Assembly: GCA_011799875.1 (NCBI GenBank)
Contig: CM022303.1
Coordinates: 279,640,850 to 279,704,849 of the forward strand
Direction: 5' to 3'
Length of the DNA: 64,000 nt
Source of the DNA: Thinopyrum elongatum
Taxonomy: Eukaryota > Streptophyta > Magnoliopsida > Poales > Poaceae
Shown: positions 36,100-47,370 of the stretch, in pieces
Layout of the letters: each line of letters opens with the position of its first letter
Numbering within the stretch: position 1 is the stretch's first letter
The notes under the pieces: model-generated
Database searches by the model: none
What the model was told of the DNA's origin: nothing
Seen by the model: only the letters and a program-made list of their open reading frames with translations
Made by a program: the position numbers and the translations under genes

Positions 36100-37769
36100 T
36101 GATGTCTACTACACAACTTATTCTTGTAGACTCGTGTTGGGCCTCCAAGCGCAGAGTTTTGTAGGACAGTAGAAATTTCCCCTCAAGTGGATGACCTAGG
36201 TTTATCAATCCGTGGGAGGCGTAGGATGAAGATGGTCTCTCTCGAACAACCCTGCAACCAAATACAAGAAATCTCTTGTGTCCCCAACACACGCAAATAC
36301 AATGGCAAATTGTATAGGTACACTAGTTCGGTGAAGAGATGGTGATACAAGTGTAGTATGGATAGTAGATATAGGTTTTTGTAATCTGAAAATAAAAAAA
36401 TAGCAAGGTAGCAAGTGATAAAACGGAGCACAAACGGTATTGCAGAGCTTAGAAACAAGGCCTAGGGTTCATACTTTCACTAGTGCAATCTCTCAACAGT
36501 GCTAACATAATTGAATCATATAAAAATCCCTCAACATGTGATAAAGAATCACTCCAAAGTTCTTATCAAGCGGAGAACATAAGATGAAATTGTTTGTAGG
36601 GTACGAAACCACCTCAAAGTTATCCTTTCTGAGCAATCTATTGAGCTATTCCTATAAGTGTCACAAACGGCCCCAGAGTTCGTACTAAAATAACACCATA
36701 TGATATACATCAACCAACTCTAATGTCACCTAGATACTCCAATGTCACCACAAGTATCCGTGATTTGATTATTCTATATGCATCAAAGAACGTCAGATTC
36801 ATGATATTCAATCCAACACAAAGAACTTCAAACAGTGCCCCCAAAGTTTCTACCAGAGAAAGTAGGACAAAAACGTGCATCAACCCCTATGCATAGATTA
36901 CCCCAATGTCACCTCAGGAATCTGCGAGTTGACTGCCAAAACATACATCAAGTGAATCAATAGAACACCCCATTATCACCACGGGTATCCACATTCAATA
37001 CATACATCAAGTGTTCTCAAATCCAAAATATTCAATCCGATAATAGTGAAACCTCAAAGGTAAAAACTCAATTCATCACAACAAGATAGAGAGGGAGAAA
37101 CACCATATGATCCAACTATATTAACTCGCAGTACATCAAGGTCGTGCCAAATCAAGAACATGAGAGAGAGAGAGAGAGATCAAACACATATCTACTGGTA
37201 CATACCCTCAGCCCCGAGGGTGAACTACTCCCTCCTTATCATGGAGACCGCCGGGATGATGAAGATGGCCTCCGGTGATGATTTCCCCCTTCGACAGGGT
37301 GCCAGAATAGGGCTCCAGATGGTATTTCTTGGGTACAGAGGCTTGCGGCGGCGGAGTCAAAGTTCTGGGGTTATTTCTGGGGGTTTCCCTATTTATAAGA
37401 ATTTTCAGAGTTGGAATCATGCGAAAAGGAGCTAAGATGGGCCCACAAGCCACCAGGCCACGGTCACCCCCCTTGGCATGGCTTGTGGGGGCCTTGTGTC
37501 TCTTCTGGTCCTCCCACGAAGCTTCGGGTGTCTCTTTTGTTCCTAAAAAAATCGTCAAAAAGTTTTGCTGCATTTGGACTTCATTTGATATGGATTTTCT
37601 GGAAAACCAAAAACAAGCAGAGAACAACAACTGGCACTGGGCACTAGGTCAATATGTTAGTCCATGAAAATCATATTAAAGCCATACAAAAGTGCACCAA
37701 AATCATACAAAATTATAATAAACATGGCATGAACACTTCATAAATTATAGATACATTGGAGACGTATCA
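36100..37769 (-). repeat. 5' LTR of E
   Basis: 1670 bp, TGATGTCTAC...GACGTATCA on the plus strand; element-sense start TGATACGTCTCC, shared with the C family termini. A GA microsatellite lies near 37160-37178 and GC-rich leader sequence near 37230-37360. Confidence 0.85.
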
Positions 37770-39859
37770 CACGACCCGGAAGCTTTAGAGAGTCATTTTA
37801 TTTTTTGTGTGCTTTTGGAAATTTCAAAAACAAAAAAGCGTATAGAGGGGAACCTAAAACTTTTTCAAAAGGAAAAGTGAAAGTGAGAAGGAAGAGCATC
37901 ACTGAAGTGGGGGACGTCCTTGAACTTATGTTCATGCCAATGGAAACTTTGTGAATCTTGGATCACAAAAACTTTTAAACAAAAATAATTATCCCCTTGA
38001 AAAAATCCATTGTATTAAAAAATAATGTGCCAAGATTTACCTTTAGGGTGTTTAAATTGCTTGTTTGGTATGTGCAGTGCAGAACCAGAAAATTTTGCTA
38101 TAGTATTTGAATTATGATATTTTACTGGAACATGCAAAAATTTGAAGTTTTTACACAGTACTTCTATGCAAATTTCTTATTACTTCCTAATTTTTTAGTT
38201 TTTTTAGTTACAGAAGTATATGTTTCATCTGCATCTTTACATATTGTCCTGTTTTCATAGATTGTTGTTATACTTTCTTTATTTGCTTATGTTTGTAATT
38301 TTGCCAAGCCCCATTGATGTGGGAGCATTAGAATTGTGTTAACATACAGTAGGTAATGTTTGATTATAAATATACAATATTATTACAGCAAGACATGATG
38401 GGATTTGATGTTATATGTACTAACCCCTCTAATAAAAGTTTGGTTCATTTTTTGTTGATTAAGCGTTCGAAAACCGAGGAGACATCGATATGAGAAGAAT
38501 AAGGAGAGGTAAGAGTTCAAGCTTGGGGATGCCCAAGGCACCCCAAGTAAATATTCAAGGAGACTCAAGCATCTAAGCTTGGGGGTGCCCCAGAAGGCAT
38601 CCCATCTTTCTTCCTCGATAATTATCAGTATGTCTCGGTTTTTGTTTTGTTCACATGATATGCTTAAATTCTTGGAGCATCTTTTGTGTTTGGTTTTCCT
38701 TTTATTTTTATGCACCATGCTGGTATGAGATAGTCCTTGGTTGATTTTATAGAATGCTCTTTGCACTTCACTTATATCTTTTGAGTATGGCTTTATAGAA
38801 TGCTTCTTGTGCTTCATGCCTATCTTTTGAAGTTCGAATGCTCGCTGCTCCACATTTTGAATACGGTTATTTGTAGAATGCTCTTTTGCTTCGCTTATAC
38901 AGATCTTGGCCGAGTCTTTTTTAGAAAGAATTAAACTCTCATGCTTCACTTATATCTATTTAGAGAATTAACATGAATTGGTTATTCACATGGTTAGTCA
39001 TAAAACCTGCATAAAACTTGTAGATTACTGAATATGATATGTTTGATTCTTGCAATAGTTTTGCGATATTGAGATGGTAATATATGGGTGTACTAGTTGA
39101 TAATCTTGGTTTAGTAAATAATATTAGTGTTAAGGTTTGTGATTTCCTATTCATGAAAATGTCGGTTTTGACATAGCTAGGAAGTTGGAGCATGATTTAT
39201 CCTTGATTGATATCCTTGTGTTGTTTGGATCAGGGGGCGATGGTTATCTCTTCCCAACCTCCTCTCTAGGGGCATGTGAGTCATACTTTGCTTCGAGGGC
39301 TAATAGGCTTTCATAATAAGTATTTGAGTTCTTTATGACTAATGTGAATTTTTGGAATGTAAGCACTTCCACCTATCCATATTTTGCTAGCCTCTTCAGT
39401 ACCATGCATTGCCCGTTCTCACCTTGAGACTTGGCACAAACTTTGCTGGTGCATCCAAACCCCGTGATACTCTATCACACATAAGCTTTATATATCCTTC
39501 CACAAAATAGCCACCATACCTAGATATATTGACATTTCCATAGCCATTCCGAGATATATTGACATGCAGCTTCCACCATCATCATACACATGACTTGAGC
39601 ATTCACTGTTATATTGCTTTGCATGATCATATAGAGTTGGCATGATATTTGTGGCAAATCCACCATTCATCATTGTTATACATGTTACGCTATATCATTG
39701 CACATCCTGGTAAACTACCAGAGGCATTCATATGTAGTCATATTTTCCAATTTATCGAGTTGTAAGTAAATTAAAGTGTGATTATCATCATTATTAGAGC
39801 ATTTTCCAGTAAGGAAAAGAATGGTGGAGCCTTATGAGTCCTCAAAAAAATGGGGATGA
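37770..39859 (+). mobile_element. Element G, right half: Gypsy 3' interior
   Basis: It continues the fragment at 3855-4499 after E and F are removed. It has no RT or integrase. From 38515 it matches the C interior in opposite orientation, including two AAGCTTGGGG(A/G)TGCC motifs (38518 and 38575) and the CACTTATATCTTTTGA repeats. It is cut by the CACTA-like end at 39860. Its own LTRs are not in the window. Open frames here are short and unsupported. Confidence 0.6.
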
Positions 39860-40076
39860 CACTGGTACAGCGAGCTACTATACAAACAATTTTTAACCCC
39901 TTTCTGCGACGGCATTTTAAACCGCCGCCTTGCTAGTGTGGGCGATAGGTGGGTCCTTCCCACACGACCCAGAAACCGTCGGGGATAGGCCCTTCGATCA
40001 CACACGCTGTGCAAAATGAGCTCGTGTGCGATCGGGCTAGCCATCGCATACAATTATACAGGCCCAATCGTTTCTG

Positions 40077-40280
40077 TTCGTAAGTACATCCCACACAGTG
40101 AATCCCAAAGAAACGTTTCCCTTCACATGTACATCCCACACAATCAATCCAGGGAATACATTTCCGTTCTTATGTACATCCCACACAGTCAATCCAAGAA
40201 GAACGTTTCCGTTCATATGTACATCCCACACGATGTATCCCAGACAAACGTTTCCGTTCGCACGTACACCACACACAATT
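40077..40280. repeat. Subterminal 45-bp tandem repeats
   Basis: GTACATCCCACAC or a near match starts at 40084, 40129, 40174, 40219 and 40264, an exact 45-base period. Each unit also holds AAACGTTTCCGTTC. A period divisible by three leaves open frames on both strands, which are not taken as genes. Confidence 0.9.
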
Positions 40281-40836
40281 TTCCCCATTAAATCGTCTGG
40301 GATAGCATTGCCATTGCAGACGATATTAATAATTTTATCATTTGCGTTATTGAATGCATCACGCATGTTGCGTAGAAAAAACTATGTGGCATAGGCTGTC
40401 CATCACACACACACTTTTTATGTGGACAACGTTTGCGCAAGGTGGCCTAATGCAAACAGTTTTCAAGAGGAAGTCTTGTGTGATTGTTCATTGATCCAAC
40501 ACGTTTTCTTCCTAGAAACTGTGTGGGTTGTCTGAGGTCATCGCCCATGGTGTTTTGTCAATAACCGTTTGCAACAAAAAACCCCAATAAGCAAGCTAAT
40601 TGGCCTATTATTAATAATCCATTTATTAATCAAATTGACATTTCATATTAAGCACACAATATATTTCATTTTCGTATTACAGAACCAGGATTTCATAACT
40701 GAAATACATCAGAGTACAACATCATATAGATTCAGCACTCAGTTACACCATATAGGCATATAGCTAGCTACCCCATTACGCAACTGCACCAGCACCAAGT
40801 TTCACATGCAACATCTATAACCTTTGGAAATTAGCA

Positions 40837-41491
40837 TCATAGACGATAGATAGACAGATGAATCTCATTTGGAAAACTGCTGAAGCGGAAGGCGAATATT
40901 GAGCCTTCATTGATGTTGAAGGTCTTTGCAACTTTAGGCCAGTGCCTGTGGATGATTGACCGTCCATCCTTCATCCACTTGAGGAAGACTTCAATATTGT
41001 ACCGTGGGTGTTGTATGAATACCTTCCTCGCCTCCTGACCATACATGTGGTTTCAGAGGTAATCATCAGTGAGCTGCTTTGGAAATGCTTGAAAACAAGG
41101 ATATGCATAAATATCTTCCCTAAATTTGTAAATGGCGCAAAGTAATAAAAAATACAAGGTATAATAGTTAGTACCATCCTATAGTGCACTGATGTCTTCT
41201 TCATTGTGCACACAAAGATCTTGTTGTTTTTCGGAGCTAGTTTCTTTATACTAACAATCTTTCTGAGTTTCTTGACTTGACTGATATTCATGGACAACTC
41301 ATTTCCACATATGCAAAAAGGATCGAACAGTGGGTCAAAACCTCTGGCGCAGGACCTACATGTGCAAGACCAAATTGTTAAAAACCTAAATATTAGAATG
41401 GTTCCTGCAATTGCACAATAATGTGCTATTAGACAAAGGACCATGCATGTGCAAACCTTGATTGTAAACCTCAGTGCTTCCCATTGTTTCC
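40837..41491 (-). pseudogene. Decayed B3-domain gene in the CACTA-like region
   Basis: Minus-strand exon-like blocks with AG/GT borders at 41491-41457, 41355-41175 and 41119-40837. The second block encodes KIFVCTMKKTSVHYRM. The third encodes FQAFPKQLTDDYL, then VFLKWMKDGRSIIHRHWPKV, FNINEGSIFAFRFSS and IHLSIYRL. Together these follow the order of a plant B3 DNA-binding domain: first strand, 'FP..' segment, W..., 'eGsi..F.f', last strand. A TGA interrupts the third block (after DDYL), and phases between blocks do not fit cleanly, so it is probably dead. Upstream minus-strand frames at 59147-59641 and 60180-60797, beyond J, may belong to the same or a neighbouring gene. Confidence 0.55.
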
Positions 41492-41838
41492 CTGCAACAT
41501 ATATAAGGTAGCTATTGATCAGGTTAAGTGAGGGTTGGGATACTATCAGTAAAATATGTTGATGAAAAATAAACATATTGCAGATTCAGCAGATTAATAC
41601 GAGCCGCATGGAAAAGCCATTTATTCAAACCAAGCATGATTAAGAACTAGGAAATATAGCAATTGCATATGTTTCTCATGTATTTAGTACTTCCAAATTC
41701 GATTTATTCCTCACATGCATAACAATACAAAATTGTACCCACAACAATTGAGCATCGCATTGCAGAATTGAACCAAGCAGTTAACTAAACACAACAACAA
41801 ATGAACAAAACATTAATTGAGCACCACATTGCACAATA

Positions 41839-42731
41839 TGTTGGCGTTCTGGGACTGGGGGTACCCAGACCCGTCTGCCTGTGGCCCAGCGCATGTCTCC
41901 ATCAACGGCCCGGTACGACCCAACTACAAGTCTTCATGGACAAGACCCTCGTGATAGCCCCCCGCCTCGCGAGGCGAGCGACACCAAGGCCTCCCGAGGA
42001 GCGGCTTCCCGAGGCTGTCTCCCGAGGAGCGGAGATCTCTATGCAAGCGCCCCACCTCGCGAGGCGCATGGTGACGTGAGCCATGATGACCAAGGCCAGG
42101 AAGGTGCTAGCTGGCGCAGGAGAGGGCAGTTTCCTCTTTGGTGCTAAGGAGGCAAGGACGTACGCGGGTTCCCAAGGAATCCCCCAATGGTTTCCATTCT
42201 GGTGCAACAAGAACAAGACCACGAGCTCAGCAGGACGGAGGTCATCGTCGAGCCCACCACCGTGTCATGACCAGAAGCTTTGCAGACAAAGACCACCTTT
42301 AGTCAGGATAGGGTGTACTCCTGTCCCCCTTCAAATTGGTCGTTGTGGTATCCCTTCCCGCCTAACTATGAGAGAAGAGGACCAAGGCCAATATAAGTAT
42401 AGGCTAGTCTCCACCATAGAGAGGGATCTGATCCGATCCGATTGCAATCCAATCCTTCGGCCATTGAGCTCGCCCGAAGCAGCTCACACTTGTACTAGTT
42501 CATCCTCATCCTCCTCGCGAGGCAATCCACCACAAAGCAGGAGTAGGGTTTTACACCGCAAGGTGGCCCGAACCTAGGTAAACCACCGTGTCCACTTCTT
42601 CTTCTTGCTCGCACGAACTCATCGGAGTCTGGCCGTGGGGTGGTGAACAGTGAGCCGCGGCTAGGCTAGATCCTTCGTACACGCCCCAGAGTTCAAACCT
42701 TATTTGGGTCTGCGAAGCCCCGATCCCGACA
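41839..42731 (+). repeat. 5' LTR of J
   Basis: TGTTGGCGTTCTGG...CCCGACA. TATAAGTATAGG near 42391 is a TATA candidate. The primer-site-like TTGGTGCGCCAAGTAGGGG follows at 42733. It resembles the K LTR around the AAGCAGGAGTAGGGTTTTAC motif, so J and K are related families. Confidence 0.9.
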
Positions 42732-42802
42732 TTTGGTGCGCCAAGTAGGGGTGTGTCGAAGTTCTCCCTTCCGCTTTGCTCTGTCCCTGCTTCGTTGCTT
42801 CC

Positions 42803-45800
42803 ATGGCCGACGCCCACCGAGTTCGCGCCAAGCGCCAGGCTGCCCGCGTCGCTTAGACGGTGCCGGTGGGCCGCGGCTCCCCGCACCGCTCCGCTTCCCC
42901 CGCAGCTAATGCTGCCACCGACCCCACTGCTCATGAGCAGCAGGACTCTTCGCTGCCGCCCTCCGTGCAGCGTGACGGCCACACCACCACGCCTTCCCTC
43001 ACTCCCGCCACGGCGTCATCTTCCCATGCTCGTCGCGGGCCGACGAATGCGCAGGTTGCACTTCTCATGGCGCATGAGCTGTTGCGCTACCGCCCCGCCA
43101 ACGAGGGCTACAATGCCTGGCTTGGTCGCATCACCGAGCTCGTCAACGCCGCCGGCGAGGCCCCGGCACCTTCCCACTCACCCTGTCCCCCGCCGTCTCG
43201 TGCGGGCAACGTGGCACATGGCGCACCCCCGCCTCCTCCTCTGCGCAGCGCTGAAGCCGAGCCAAGGAGCGACGCGCGTCCGCGCGACCCGCCGCACGGA
43301 GCACCGGCGCCAGCCAGGGACGAGGCCAGCTGCCAGGTTGTGCAGCAGCCGTAGTATGACGCGCGTGCGCTCCCTGCGCCTCCACATCAGCACCAAGACC
43401 AAGCCGCTTCAGAGGCCTCCACATGTGGGAATCAAGACCGAGCCTCCCTCGCGCGGGCCACGCCCGTGAACGCGGTGGGCTGTCGTGCCTTCACTCGTGA
43501 GCTGCGCCGAGTTGTCTGGCCGGTCAAGTTCAAGCCAGACCTGCCCCCGCACTGCGACGGCGTCCCTGACCCTGCGGAGTTCCTCTAGATCTACTCGCTG
43601 AGCATCAAGGCAGCCAACGGCGATGACAAGGTCATGGCGAACTGGTTCCCTATGGCTCTCAAGGACGGCGCGCGCTCCTGGCTCATGCACCTCCCGGAGG
43701 GGTTGATCTCCTCTTGGGATGAGCTTTGCGAGCGTTTCCTCGCTAACTTCCAAGGAACCCATAACCGCGCCCTCACTGTCAATGACCTGCGGTCCGTGAA
43801 GCAGCAGCCGGGTGAGACCCTCCACAAATACATTCAGCGCTTCACCAATGTTCGCCTCAAGATCCCAAAGGCCTTGGACGAAGCCATCATCTCGGAGTTC
43901 ACCGAGGGCGTCACAAACGTCAAGATGAGCGAGGAGCTCGCCATCCACGATGACCTATGCATGGTGCTGGAGATGTTCAACTTGGCCGACAGATGTGCCA
44001 GGGCGGAAGAAGGCCGCCTCTCCCTCCTCAAGCACCCAGATGTCAACCTTGAAGACAAGAAGGCCAAGGCCAAGGAAGCAAAGCGCAAGGGCCCCACCGT
44101 GCTGGCAGCAAAGCCCGAGATGAAGCGCGGTCGTGATCGCGACGAGCCCCCCAAAGGCATTCGCACATTCTGCGTGTTCCACAACGTGCACACCCACAAC
44201 ATCGACGACTGCCAGGAGCTCAGGGCGCTTCGGGACGAGCACCTAGGCCGCCGCCCCGAGCGTGGTGACCGCAACTTCGACCGCAGAGGAGGCCGTGGTG
44301 GAGGCCGCTGGGACAACCGCAATCCCCGTTAGGGCTGGCGTGACCAGCCTCGCAAGGGTGGCTGGCGCGATCAGCCTCGCGACTTCCCTTGGAGCGATCA
44401 GCCTCGTGAGGCCCGTCCTCAGGGCAACGCCGGCCTCCCTCCACTACCGTCACCGCCAAGGAGGAATGACGACAACCATTAGGACGATGGGGCTGGGGGC
44501 TTTCAAGAACCTTACGCGATTGCTTGCATCCTTAGCGGTGCCCAAGCACCCACCTCAAACCACATCTTCAAGCAGTTCTCTCGTGAGGTGAATGTGGCCC
44601 TCCCGAAGCTTGAGGACGCCCGCCCCCTCAGGTGGTCGTAGTATGCCATCACCTTCGACTCTAAGGATCACCTCAGGTGTGCGGCCACTGCTGGCGCGCT
44701 CCCCATGCTCTGCACGCCCACCATCAGCAACGTCTCCGTCACCAAGACTCTCATCGATGGCGGCGCTGGTCTCAATGTGCTCTCCATCGAGACTTTCGAG
44801 ATTCTCCAGGTGCCCTATGATCAGCTCATGCACACTAGGCCGTTCTCTAGGGTGAAGGACGGCTTTGCCGTCCCCCTGGGGCAAGTGCGCCTCCTTGTCA
44901 CCTTCGGCAAGAGCGACAACTACCACACCGAGCTCATCGACTTCGACGTCGCCCACATCAGCATTCCATACAACGCCATCCTCGGGTACCCTGCCCTTGC
45001 CAAGTTCATGGCGGCGACCCACCATGGCTACAACATCCTCAAGATGCTTGGGTGCAGCAGCATCATCACGGTCGCCTGTGATGAGAAGGACGCGGTCTGC
45101 TCTCCTGAGCATGCCTACCGTGGCGCGGCGGCCGAAAACTCCGATGGTGAGGGCCACGTCATGCCTCCTGAGGCCACCCCCACAAAGAAGAAGCAGTTGC
45201 TCCCCAAGAGCCGCCTGGAGGCCAAGAAATCCGCTGGCGGCGCCTCAGGCTCCGCTCCTGTTGTCGGGGCGCCCCTCCCTTCCGCATAGGAAGGCGCGCC
45301 CGGTGCCTCCCTCAGGATGGGCTGGGGGGCTTCCACCTGGAGAGCCTCTGACCTGACCGGTGCGGCGAGGGAGGTGCTCGGGCACCACTTGGAGGCATGC
45401 CTTGACGCGCACCCCCACAAGCAAGGAGCACGGCGCGAGGCGCCAGGAGCACGAGAATTCATCACCAAGGTGATCGAGGAGCTTCAGGAAGCGCAAGCCA
45501 TGCACGATGAGCGTCGCCCCGCACACACCAGTGCAGTTGCCGCCCCTGACACGGGTGGCGAGCTGCGCGTCTGCGTCAACATCCCGGGCATCAATAGGGC
45601 CGCTTCGCAGAACCTCTTCTGGCTGTCCCGCATCGGCCGGAGTGGGGGCTTCCCCTGCAACTACGTCTGCATGCTGTTCGACCTGCTGAACGTTGGCGCC
45701 TCGTACCAGCGCCTGGCGCAGCGTGCCATGGCATCTCATGAGGCTCGGCGCTCGCTGGTCGTGTCTCAGGAGGTCCCAGACCCTCGCAAGCCCCCTGGGC

Positions 45801-45841
45801 CTCACGAGCCTCTCAAGCCTCTGGAGCCGCCCGGCTCGTGA
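42803..45841 (+). pseudogene. gag-protease of J with RT stub; seven amber stops
   Basis: One frame runs from ATG 42803 (MADAHRVRAKRQAARVA) to a TGA at 45839 with no frameshift. It has TAG at 42854, 43352, 43586, 44330, 44480, 44639 and 45287, each where the context predicts glutamine. It holds a Retrotrans_gag core (about 43634-43930: WFPMALKDGARSWLMHLP, FLANFQGTHNRA, QQPGETLHKYIQRF), a degenerate knuckle (CVFHNVHTHNIDDC), an RGG-rich tail, and an aspartic-protease-like domain with IDGGAGLNVLS (about 44752). At 45559-45740 is an RT stub that goes from LRVCVNIPGINRAASQ straight to MLFDLLNVGASYQRLAQRA, without the catalytic YXDD. The GC-rich third positions differ sharply from B. Confidence 0.85.
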
Positions 45842-47370
45842 GGAGCAACCCCACGGCACGCTTCTTCAACTACCCCGACGCTTCTGCAGCATCATTGCCA
45901 GGTGACTTTTGGTTTGTTCAGCTGAGGGCACCCCACGGGCTGCATTATCCTCAGGCTGCTAAGTGTCTGCCCCTGTGGTTGTGTCATTTCGTTCATGTAC
46001 CTTGAACCAGTTATGCTTTCATGAGTTACTATGACTGTTGACCCCGCGCTCACCATCACATCACCTCTGGAGCTGCCGCCCCGCGGGCTGTGCACGTTGC
46101 CAGCTCTCCTCCTGGGTGTTCCATGAGAGGGGGCTACGGGCATGGCGCCTGTGCTTGGGTGGTCCATCCCTGTAGCACTGATAAATCTAAGCGACTGAGC
46201 TCTGGCTCGCGGGCCAGTCCCGTGCACGTCACCTCGCCAGGTCCTTAGTGCCTTCATCTTCTCATGCAACGATCATGAGTAGATCAGCAAGCATGCGCTA
46301 CCCCTCATATCTTGTAGTTGGTTAATATGCAGGAGCCTCAGGAGACAGGCGCTCGAGCGGCCTTGACAACACCTTGCCACCTCAGGAAGGGTCGCCTCGA
46401 TCAGGCAGTGGTTTGGTCGACGAAAGGCTAAGTAAAATCACTTCATAGACGCGTGTCGCCGGTCGAAGTCCCTTTCCTTGGCACCCTCGCGAGGCACACC
46501 ACTCCTTTTTCATGCAAGCCACTTGCACATTAAAAGGGGGGATCTTGAGCATTGCACCTCCGGAGCCCCTACTGGCTCTCAGGCCCTCACCCCCTGGCCT
46601 TGTCCCAGGCATCGCGACCTGACATACCAGCGGTGGCTGAGCTCGCCTGAGGGCCGGATCCTGAGGCTGTAGAGAACCTTGGTGAGCAAGGAAATGAGGG
46701 GCAAACCCCACGCGGGGGCATGGGAAGTTGGGCCCAGCCCAGCCACGCTAGCACCGCTCGAAATATTAAAGAACATCAGTCTTTTCACGCGCCCCTAGAG
46801 GGACTTGTGTTGGTTCATTTCAGAGAAAAAGCAGAGGTCCATGCCCCAGGAAAGTGCGCCCTCACGATGCAAGAACCCTTCACGAGTCACGAGCACCCTG
46901 AGCTAAGTCACCTTCTCCACGCCGAGCACGAGCTTTGCTATTAACACCACACCTCTATTTTCACAATCTCGTTTGGGTGAAAACTCTTTTCTGTCCGAAA
47001 GCCACTTGCGCGTCAAGGGGGACCTCTTGAGCATCACGTATCATGAGCTCTTACCGGACCTCGGGTCACTCACCTCCTGGCCTTGCACACAGCATCGCGA
47101 CCTGGCATACCAGTGACGACAGAAGCCTACCTGGGGACTAGGTCCCGGCGACGCAGAGCACTAAGCTACCGTGAAGTAAAAAGGGGCTCAAGCCCGAACG
47201 AGAAATGCCAACAGAACTTGAAAAGCGAAAGTAAAAGCATTACGTTAAAGCTGCAAGCGCCACAGTTCCTTACATGCCCCCATGGGGCTCTTGATGATTG
47301 CGATGCAGGAAAGAAAACAGCCTCCCGGAGGTCGTGACTCCTGAGGCGCTGGCTCCGACGCCGCTGGCGC
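45842..47370. other. J spacer with a degenerate internal duplication
   Basis: No domain recognised. Two related blocks (about 46478-46660 and 46994-47160) share GCCACTTG, TTGAGCAT, CACC(C/T)CCTGGCCTTG and GCATCGCGACCTG in order, a diverged duplication about 515 bases apart. RT, RNase H and integrase are absent. Confidence 0.55.

Larger units (their letters stand above)
33306..37087 (+). repeat. Tandem duplication unit 2
   Basis: Copy of 29512-33294. It starts inside the B 3' LTR (TGTCCTCTCAAA) with no 5' part of that LTR, and its right end runs on into the complete E LTR, so unit 2 holds the original right-hand context. Confidence 0.93.
35263..37769 (-). mobile_element. Element E, copy 2: right end complete
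   Basis: Same internally deleted structure as copy 1 with the full right LTR (36100-37769, ending GAGACGTATCA). Flanks are GACAA at left and CACGA at right, so no matching target duplication is visible. Joining the flanks gives a smooth G sequence. PBS complement at 36073-36089. Confidence 0.82.
39860..41838. mobile_element. CACTA-like DNA transposon, left part, interrupted by J
   Basis: It starts CACTGGTACAG after TGA (39857-39859, possible 3-bp TSD), followed by GC-rich sequence with ACGGC/CCGCC motifs and a 45-bp subterminal tandem repeat (40077-40280), the usual layout of CACTA ends. 40281-40836 holds subterminal sequence without a gene. A decayed B3-like gene follows. The matching inverted terminus (CTGTACCAGTG) is not in the window and no transposase is seen, so the element is either non-autonomous or continues beyond 64000. 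Confidence 0.6.

Noticed and set aside
40077..40280. CRISPR-like array
   Set aside because: Head-to-tail repeats without unique spacers in a plant transposon end; not a CRISPR.
40037..40366. Repetitive protein with GLTVWDVHxNGNV repeats
   Set aside because: Produced by the 45-bp subterminal repeat, whose period is a multiple of three. No start context or other gene evidence.
43143..43948. Long minus-strand open frames opposite J gag
   Set aside because: GC-rich codon bias of gag leaves the complementary frame open. No domain is present there, and gag motifs are clear on the plus strand.
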